A stretch of 17,032 bases of DNA from Deferribacteraceae bacterium (GTDB lineage Bacteria > Chrysiogenota > Deferribacteres > Deferribacterales > JAISNW01), in the NCBI GenBank assembly GCA_031285415.1, contig JAITWF010000103.1, forward strand, positions 1 to 17,032, read 5' to 3'. A program made the position numbers and the translations under genes. The notes under the pieces are model-generated. The model had not been told where the DNA came from and ran no database searches. It saw nothing but the letters and a program-made list of their open reading frames with translations. This document shows, piece after piece, positions 11,894 to 17,032 of this stretch; position 1 is the first letter of the stretch, and each line of letters starts with the position of its first letter.

Positions 11894-13857
11894 AGATACC
11901 AGGGTGGGCAAACCCCACCCCTACACTTGTAATAGTAATCATATTGTTTGTTATACAGTTCGCCTATGCTGATAACAGCTTGAATGAACTCTTTCCACCG
12001 CTATCCGATATGCCTGGCGGCAGTGAGCATTGGATGGGGAATATCCTACCTGTAGAGGAGATGAACGGCTGCGAGGTATACTCCGCCACATACGCCTACT
12101 TTGCAAAGGAATCTAAACCGCTCTTTGATATTCCACGCAAAAACGTCTACAGTGCAAATATACGATTTCACCTCTGCCCCAATATGGCTGTGGCATCGGC
12201 TGTATATGATAAGTTTAGCGAAGTGGGCGACAAAGAGCGCAAGAAGCTTATGCCGATCGGCGATAAGGGCACTCTATACGTCGTTCCTGCTCCACAGTCT
12301 GAGCTTATGGGGGATTACTACCTCACCTCGCTATTCAAGTATATCGTAATGCAGGTTCACGCCGACGACGGCTTCGTGCTGATGGATATCGCCGAAAAGA
12401 TGGCGGATAGGCTCAATGCTAGAATTGATAATGTCAACGGTATCACATTAAATATCTCTAAAGATGGCTATCGAAGTAGCTCTAAGCTAATAACACTCCC
12501 AACCGAAGGGGTAGGCACTATAAACCTATCTGGCGTTATATACGATCAAGAGAATCGGCGTGTGCAAAATGCCACTATCGATGTGCCTGAAACTGGGGCG
12601 AAGTCGTTCAGTAGCAATAGAGGCGAGTTTGCCTTTAAAGTTGGGCGTGGCAAGGGGAAGGAGATCGATATCTTTAGAGTGCTAGAGCTTGATAGGGTGG
12701 CAACGTCTACCTCACAATCTATCGAAAGCGGCTACTATAAAGTACTCTTTGAATACCCCGACGGTAGCACTACTCAAGATATATGGAAATTATCCGTTGC
12801 GCCAGATGGCAAGCTCTCTGGCTCTACGCTTAACACAAAAAACGACACTATATTGTTCATATCAGGCAAGCTCGATGGCGATAATCTCACTATAGATCGC
12901 CCCTGCGGCAGCTCGATTTTCGGCGGCTGTTTGCAGCAGTTCAAAGGGGAGCTTCACGGCGATATCGTTGAGGGTGCATGGAGTGGATCTGGTGGCGGCG
13001 GTATCTGGAAGCTCTATAAAGATAGCTTTAAACCAAAAGAGATCGAGCTAACTATTCGAGAGGCCGATCTGCGCTTTATGCCAAAAAGTACTGACGGCGT
13101 GCGCACATTATCACCTAAAAACAACGTCGAGATCTATCCAATAGTGAAAAAACACAGCGATTTCCTCTTTATCTCCTCTAAACTGCTGGTAGATATCACG
13201 GCAGATAGTCAGGCGAAGGGCAGGGATTATATGCTATCGATCTTTGGGGTGGACAACAAGACAGAGCGCATGGTCTCTACGTCGCATATGATCCCTGTAT
13301 CGAAGGGGGAGATCACTGCGGAGCTAGATATCACAAATATCTACCGCAGTGCAATATACCCAAAGTATCTACTAAAGCTCGATTCGAGAGATAATATATC
13401 GGCAAAGATCTCCACACGTGTGGGGGTGACATTTGCTGTGGAGCAGTCGCTAGCTAATGCCGATGGGGCTGTGCGAGTGGAGCTTGTGCCAGAGATAAAG
13501 AGGGATGTAGCCTCGAATGTGAAGGCGATCAAGGCAGACGGCAAGGATGATCTCTGTATCGCACTGGAACTAAAGGCGTTTGGAGGTACCTTGCAGGGGG
13601 TGTCGATCACCGCTACTGGCAAGGAGCAGCGCAGGTGGAATAGCAGCTTAGGCAATATCTACCCTGGGGTAGCTGTGGCAGATAGCTCTGACAAGACACT
13701 GAATAATGACGATGGCACCATCACATATCCGATCGAGCAGATGGAGGAGACGCTATATCTCTACATCGATAAAGGCTCACTCGATATGGCAAATGTAGAG
13801 GGATTCAACGTAGATCTTATGATTGATGGAGTAGAGGTGAAAAATGTTATACAATAA
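11890..13857 (+). CDS. Unrecognised secreted multidomain protein (655 aa)
   Basis: I do not recognise this protein. It starts at GTG 11890 (GAGG at 11878-11881, 8 nt; GTGA overlap with hisE). A signal peptide MKIPGWANPTPTLVIVIILF... ends near FAYA (residue 27). A globular region follows (about 30-185, with MPGGSEHWMGNILPVEEMNGC). Next is a beta-sandwich resembling a carboxypeptidase regulatory-like domain (about 190-265: INLSGVIYDQENRRVQNATIDVPETG). Then comes a Gly-rich beta region of lipocalin-like appearance (about 277-378: GYYKVLFEYPDG ... GAWSGSGGGGIWKLY). A long beta-rich C-terminal half completes it. No catalytic motif is evident. A periplasmic or surface role tied to the cell envelope is inferred only from its place between gmhA and kdsA. 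It overlaps kdsA by 14 nt. Confidence 0.85.
   Translation: MKIPGWANPTPTLVIVIILFVIQFAYADNSLNELFPPLSDMPGGSEHWMGNILPVEEMNGCEVYSATYAYFAKESKPLFDIPRKNVYSANIRFHLCPNMAVASAVYDKFSEVGDKERKKLMPIGDKGTLYVVPAPQSELMGDYYLTSLFKYIVMQVHADDGFVLMDIAEKMADRLNARIDNVNGITLNISKDGYRSSSKLITLPTEGVGTINLSGVIYDQENRRVQNATIDVPETGAKSFSSNRGEFAFKVGRGKGKEIDIFRVLELDRVATSTSQSIESGYYKVLFEYPDGSTTQDIWKLSVAPDGKLSGSTLNTKNDTILFISGKLDGDNLTIDRPCGSSIFGGCLQQFKGELHGDIVEGAWSGSGGGGIWKLYKDSFKPKEIELTIREADLRFMPKSTDGVRTLSPKNNVEIYPIVKKHSDFLFISSKLLVDITADSQAKGRDYMLSIFGVDNKTERMVSTSHMIPVSKGEITAELDITNIYRSAIYPKYLLKLDSRDNISAKISTRVGVTFAVEQSLANADGAVRVELVPEIKRDVASNVKAIKADGKDDLCIALELKAFGGTLQGVSITATGKEQRRWNSSLGNIYPGVAVADSSDKTLNNDDGTITYPIEQMEETLYLYIDKGSLDMANVEGFNVDLMIDGVEVKNVIQ
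11902..11925 (+). repeat. 24-bp dispersed repeat inside a coding sequence
   Basis: GGGTGGG (11902-11908) and CCCACCC (11914-11920) are perfect inverted arms around CAAAC, followed by CTACA. A 20/24 copy lies at 1501-1524. Here the element is read in frame as GWANPTPT (residues 5-12) in the n-region of the signal peptide of the 655-residue protein. Confidence 0.75.
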
Positions 13858-14632
13858 GCTAAAGAGTAAACCGTTCCTGATCGCAGGGCCGTGTGTGATG
13901 GAATCAGCCGATATGGTGATGAAGATTGCAGAGGAGTGCGTCAAGATCGCCTCCGAGCGCAATATAGAGTATATATTTAAAGCCTCATTCGATAAGGCGA
14001 ACCGCACAAGTGCCTCATCGTATCGAGGGCTTGGCATGGATGAGGGGTTGCAGCTATTGCAAAGGGTGAAGGATACCTTTAATGTGCCTGTCACCACCGA
14101 TATACACGAGAGCTATCAGGCGGAGGCTGTCGGCGAAGTGGTGGATATCCTACAGATTCCAGCATTTCTATGCAGACAGACCGATCTTTTAGTGGCGGCA
14201 GCCGCTACTGGCAGAATAGTGAATATCAAGAAGGCGCAGTTTTTGAGTGCCGCCGATATGATTCACCCTCTGGAGAAGGTGAGGAAAGCTGGCAATATGC
14301 AGGTTATGCTGACGGAGCGAGGCACGATGTTTGGCTACAATAACCTTGTGGTAGACTTTCGCAACCTTGTGGAGATGAGGGAGATGGGGGTGCCTGTAGT
14401 GATGGATGTAACTCACTCTACACAACGTCCAGGCGGATTAGGCGGCAAGAGCGGCGGCGATCGCAAATTTGCCCCATATATTGCAGCAGCAGCGGCGGCA
14501 GTTGGCGTAGACGGATACTTCTTTGAGGTACACCCAGAGCCAGATTCAGCCCTCTCCGATGGGCCCAATATGATCCCACTTGATCAGTTTGGCTCGCTAC
14601 TCGATAATGTTCTTAAACATCATAGGATTTAA
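13844..14632 (+). CDS. kdsA: 3-deoxy-8-phosphooctulonate synthase, metal-dependent type
   Basis: KdsA condenses phosphoenolpyruvate with arabinose 5-phosphate to give Kdo 8-phosphate, the committed step to the Kdo that links lipid A to the core. The 262-residue TIM-barrel protein shows LIAGPCVMES (12-21), KASFDKANRTS, TTDIHES, LCRQTDLL, NIKKAQFLS, ERGTMFGYNNLVVD, DVTHSTQRPGG and HPEPDSALSDGPN. Cys17, His191, Glu228 and Asp239 align at a constant offset of six with the metal ligands of the Aquifex enzyme. E. coli KdsA has Asn in place of that Cys, so this is the metal-dependent class. The start at ATG 13844 follows GAGG at 6 nt and overlaps the preceding gene by 14 nt. Confidence 0.96.
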   Translation: MLYNKLKSKPFLIAGPCVMESADMVMKIAEECVKIASERNIEYIFKASFDKANRTSASSYRGLGMDEGLQLLQRVKDTFNVPVTTDIHESYQAEAVGEVVDILQIPAFLCRQTDLLVAAAATGRIVNIKKAQFLSAADMIHPLEKVRKAGNMQVMLTERGTMFGYNNLVVDFRNLVEMREMGVPVVMDVTHSTQRPGGLGGKSGGDRKFAPYIAAAAAAVGVDGYFFEVHPEPDSALSDGPNMIPLDQFGSLLDNVLKHHRI

Positions 14633-16256
14633 AGAGAGATACCTTCACACCCCCACAGCGTTCTTTATTATGGCGGTGGGGGCGGCACTTATTGCAACGG
14701 GATCTCCTATAGCTGGAGTAGTCGCTGGGGTCTGCACTATACTCCTATGCTTTCCTATTAGAATCAGTGTTATAGTCGTCATAATCTATATTTCATCGAT
14801 ATACACCATCTCCCACTCGACATTTGTACTCGATAGAGAGTATCGCTCCAGCGGCACCACATTAATCACCACCAAAGGTCGACTAAAGGGGATCGACGCC
14901 AGAGAGGGAGATCTGCTGTGGGGTAGTCCTGAGGCAGATTATAGCATTTGGAGAGTCTTCCCTATATCAAACATCCTATCGGCAAGAGTTCATGAGGCGG
15001 CGTATCTATTCAACCAATCAGGGGGGCGAATCGCCACTACCCCAGCACACATCTACGGCGTGCGCAGCTATATCAGCCAGAAACAGAACGATGAGTATAT
15101 AATTACAGGGCTAACTCACCTCTTATCGATCTCTGGCGCACATGTGGCAATCTTCTTGGCAGGGTTTTTTATATTTCTACCGTTTATCCCTAGAAAGGTA
15201 CGAGCGGTGCCAGCGATACTCCTATTGCCGCTACTGATACCGCTCTCTGGATTTGCCGTCACCGTTGTGCGAGCAGTACTATTTTCTATGGTATTCTTGA
15301 TCGCATGGGTGGCAGATCTGAAGGTGAGATCGTTAAACTTTCTGATCACGCTTGCGGCGGCGATCCTCCTTCTCTCACCAAATTCTCTATATTCGATATC
15401 GTTTCAGCTATCGTTTGGGGCGGTTTTTGGGATAATAATGCTTGTTCAGAGGCGGTATAGCCCTGCTGTGAGTATAGTTGCGATCGGAATCGCCTCGACA
15501 GTGTTCACTCTGCCGCTACAGCTATACCTATTTGGCACCTCAAACCTACTATCGATAGTGACGACCGTCATATTAACACCATTTATATGGCTACAGATGT
15601 TGATGGGGATGATCTCTATCGCACTGCCGTCGATTATGATAGAGCCGCTCGCAACGCTTGAGGGGGTGCTGAACTATATAATGGAGTGGATGGCACGTGT
15701 CAGCTGGCATACGCTATATATCGCAAAGCCGCCAACGGCTCTATTAATCGTAGGAGGAGTCGTTGCAATAGCGATAAACTTCACACGCTTTCGGCTTATC
15801 TCCATTCTGATCCTCCTCCTTCCCCTAATGCCAGTATATCCTAATAATATACTGATCTTTCCAGAGCTTCCCCCCTCGCAGAAGGGGTATATATTGAGTA
15901 GCCCAAAGGGGAATGAGATCTTCTTTCAGGGGATGTACTCATCATTTCTATATCGAATGCTCCCTGAGGCGGCAAAGCTGGGGGTCAAAACCTTTGATAC
16001 AGGCAATATTCGTATATTCGACGGTGAAAATCGGTATATAAAGATAGAGGAGGCTGGGAAGTTCTCTGGCGTAGTCTGCGTGAACGATGATAGCGACTGC
16101 GACTACCATTTTAGCACTCGTTCAAATTCGCTAAAAGCACCATTGCCCGAAGGGGTGAAATCGTTTATAATATATAGGAGTGAATTAACAGATCCTCGAA
16201 TACTGCAACAATCAGAGTTGAGAGAGATAGAGATAGAGATTGAGGTGCAACAATGA
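14607..16256 (+). CDS. comEC: ComEC/Rec2 family DNA-uptake channel protein, short form
   Basis: ComEC is the inner-membrane channel that imports single-stranded DNA during natural transformation. From ATG 14607 this is a 549-residue, largely hydrophobic protein. A short N-terminal membrane and OB-like part (about 1-160) precedes the competence domain, with its signature THLLSISGAHVAIF (170-183) and many helices to about residue 420. The C-terminal 110 residues are soluble and carry no HxHxDH, so the metallo-beta-lactamase-like nuclease domain of longer ComECs is missing. It overlaps kdsA by 26 nt with no strong ribosome site, which suggests coupling. An in-frame TTG at 14580 would only add nine residues. 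No other competence gene is in view. Confidence 0.88.
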   Translation: MFLNIIGFKERYLHTPTAFFIMAVGAALIATGSPIAGVVAGVCTILLCFPIRISVIVVIIYISSIYTISHSTFVLDREYRSSGTTLITTKGRLKGIDAREGDLLWGSPEADYSIWRVFPISNILSARVHEAAYLFNQSGGRIATTPAHIYGVRSYISQKQNDEYIITGLTHLLSISGAHVAIFLAGFFIFLPFIPRKVRAVPAILLLPLLIPLSGFAVTVVRAVLFSMVFLIAWVADLKVRSLNFLITLAAAILLLSPNSLYSISFQLSFGAVFGIIMLVQRRYSPAVSIVAIGIASTVFTLPLQLYLFGTSNLLSIVTTVILTPFIWLQMLMGMISIALPSIMIEPLATLEGVLNYIMEWMARVSWHTLYIAKPPTALLIVGGVVAIAINFTRFRLISILILLLPLMPVYPNNILIFPELPPSQKGYILSSPKGNEIFFQGMYSSFLYRMLPEAAKLGVKTFDTGNIRIFDGENRYIKIEEAGKFSGVVCVNDDSDCDYHFSTRSNSLKAPLPEGVKSFIIYRSELTDPRILQQSELREIEIEIEVQQ

Positions 16257-16882
16257 AAGCATTCATCGATATGCTTATCGAACGGCATGGACATAAGATA
16301 TACGACACACTAAAGAACGCTCGCATAGGGATAGCAGGGCTTGGTGGGCTAGGCTCTCACGTTGCTACGTCGTTAACTCGCATGGGTGTTGGAGAGATCG
16401 TGGGGGCGGACTTTGATATAGTAGAGATCTCTAATATCCATCGCCAATGCTACTTTCTCGATCAAGTTGGTATGAAGAAGTGCGAGGCTCTATCGGAGAC
16501 GTTAAGCCGAATCTCTCCACTTACAAACTTTACACTTCTAGATACAACGATCGACACCCATAATGTAAAATCGCTCTTTCACGGCTGCGACGTGATCATC
16601 GAGGCGTTCGACGCCCCCAGTGCAAAGGCTATGCTCTTTGACGCATGGCAGACGCACTTTCCAGAGATCTTTTATATCGGCTCCTCAGGGCTTGCAGGGT
16701 ATACAGATGAACCGCCGATCGCTATTAAACAGTTAGGGGGTAACGCATATATCGTGGGTGACATGATCTCTGAAATATCAGAGAATGCAGGATTAATGGC
16801 AGGCAGAGTCGGAATCGCCGCCTCTATGCAGGCAAATTTAGCAATAAAGTTAATCATTGCGAAAAACCTCAAGATCGACTAA
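16253..16882 (+). CDS. thiF: ThiS adenylyltransferase ThiF, family 2 (209 aa)
   Basis: A short E1-like enzyme matching the family-2 ThiF type, which adenylates the C-terminal glycine of the sulfur carrier ThiS during thiazole synthesis. Seen directly: the nucleotide-binding motif GLGGLGS (29-35), the acidic pair D53/D55 in ADFDIVEISNIHRQ (52-65) including N61 and R64-Q65, KK at 75-76, and EAFD. At 209 residues it lacks the C-terminal extension and CxxC zinc pairs of E. coli ThiF/MoeB, as this subgroup does. It starts at ATG 16253 behind GAGG (8 nt) and overlaps comEC by 4 nt. ThiS, ThiG and ThiH are not in the window. The carrier-protein partner, and hence thiamine versus another sulfur pathway, is inferred. 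Confidence 0.87.
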   Translation: MKAFIDMLIERHGHKIYDTLKNARIGIAGLGGLGSHVATSLTRMGVGEIVGADFDIVEISNIHRQCYFLDQVGMKKCEALSETLSRISPLTNFTLLDTTIDTHNVKSLFHGCDVIIEAFDAPSAKAMLFDAWQTHFPEIFYIGSSGLAGYTDEPPIAIKQLGGNAYIVGDMISEISENAGLMAGRVGIAASMQANLAIKLIIAKNLKID

Positions 16883-16891
16883 CGTATTTAT

Positions 16892-17032
16892 ATGAATGTA
16901 GAAATTTTACCTAAAAAATTAGTAGTACTGATCGACGCAGACAACGCCTCTCCGAATATTGCGGAGGTGCTTATGCAGGAGGTGGCAAAATTTGGAATAG
17001 CCACCGTTAAACGTATATATGGCGACTGGACA
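16892..17032 (+). CDS. NYN (PIN-like) domain protein, cut by the window end
   Basis: Only the first 47 residues are present and the frame is open at the window edge. VVLIDADNAS (11-20) and VKRIYGDWT (39-47) match the start of NYN-domain proteins (LabA/DUF88 type), a PIN-like nuclease fold in which the first Asp residues (D15, D17) contribute to metal binding. Bacterial members with IYGDWT commonly carry a C-terminal OST-HTH/LOTUS RNA-binding domain, which cannot be seen here. The ATG at 16892 is 9 bp after thiF with no Shine-Dalgarno. It probably belongs to the same transcript. An RNA-processing role is inferred from the family. Confidence 0.8.
   Translation, partial: MNVEILPKKLVVLIDADNASPNIAEVLMQEVAKFGIATVKRIYGDWT

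Overview
The window looks like a chromosomal segment of a diderm (Gram-negative) bacterium. It carries inner-core LPS genes (gmhA, kdsA), an LptF/LptG-type LPS-export permease, a lipoprotein signal, a probable outer-membrane DUF1207 protein and a periplasmic c-type cytochrome. The phylum cannot be fixed from the sequence. The gene set would suit a Deferribacterota- or Desulfobacterota-like lineage, but that is a weak guess. Isoleucine ATA codons are frequent throughout. No rRNA, tRNA or CRISPR array was seen.

Layout. (1) 1-1135 is an accessory patch: a ParD/RelB-like antitoxin and ParE/RelE toxin pair (97-560) bracketed by 36-bp direct repeats, a cluster of GC-rich palindromic repeats, and an orphan MNT-type nucleotidyltransferase on the minus strand (762-1043). 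(2) 1136-6591, minus strand, is the conserved transcription/translation operon rimP-nusA-ylxR-infB-rbfA. It ends after rbfA at a palindromic repeat. A terminator-like hairpin lies in front of rimP. (3) 6641-6764 is the divergent control region. (4) 6765-9901, plus strand, holds a spermidine/putrescine-type binding lipoprotein, a DppC/OppC-type permease, a DUF1207 protein and a small monohaem cytochrome c with its own promoter and terminator. (5) 9982-17032, plus strand, is a tightly overlapping run: lptF-like, gmhA, hisE, an unrecognised 655-residue secreted protein, kdsA, a ComEC without nuclease domain, thiF (family 2), and the start of a NYN-domain protein cut by the window edge. Six consecutive junctions overlap, which implies one translationally coupled transcript. 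It begins at a promoter with consensus hexamers and almost no 5' UTR.

How it works together. The minus-strand operon supplies ribosome and RNA-polymerase factors. The plus-strand run combines LPS heptose and Kdo supply with LPS transport, and also carries single genes for histidine synthesis, DNA uptake and thiamine synthesis. The least explained parts are the 655-residue protein inside the LPS genes, the repeat element that codes for part of its signal peptide, the hairpin plus U-tract before rimP, and the repeat-bracketed toxin-antitoxin cassette beside an orphan MNT gene.
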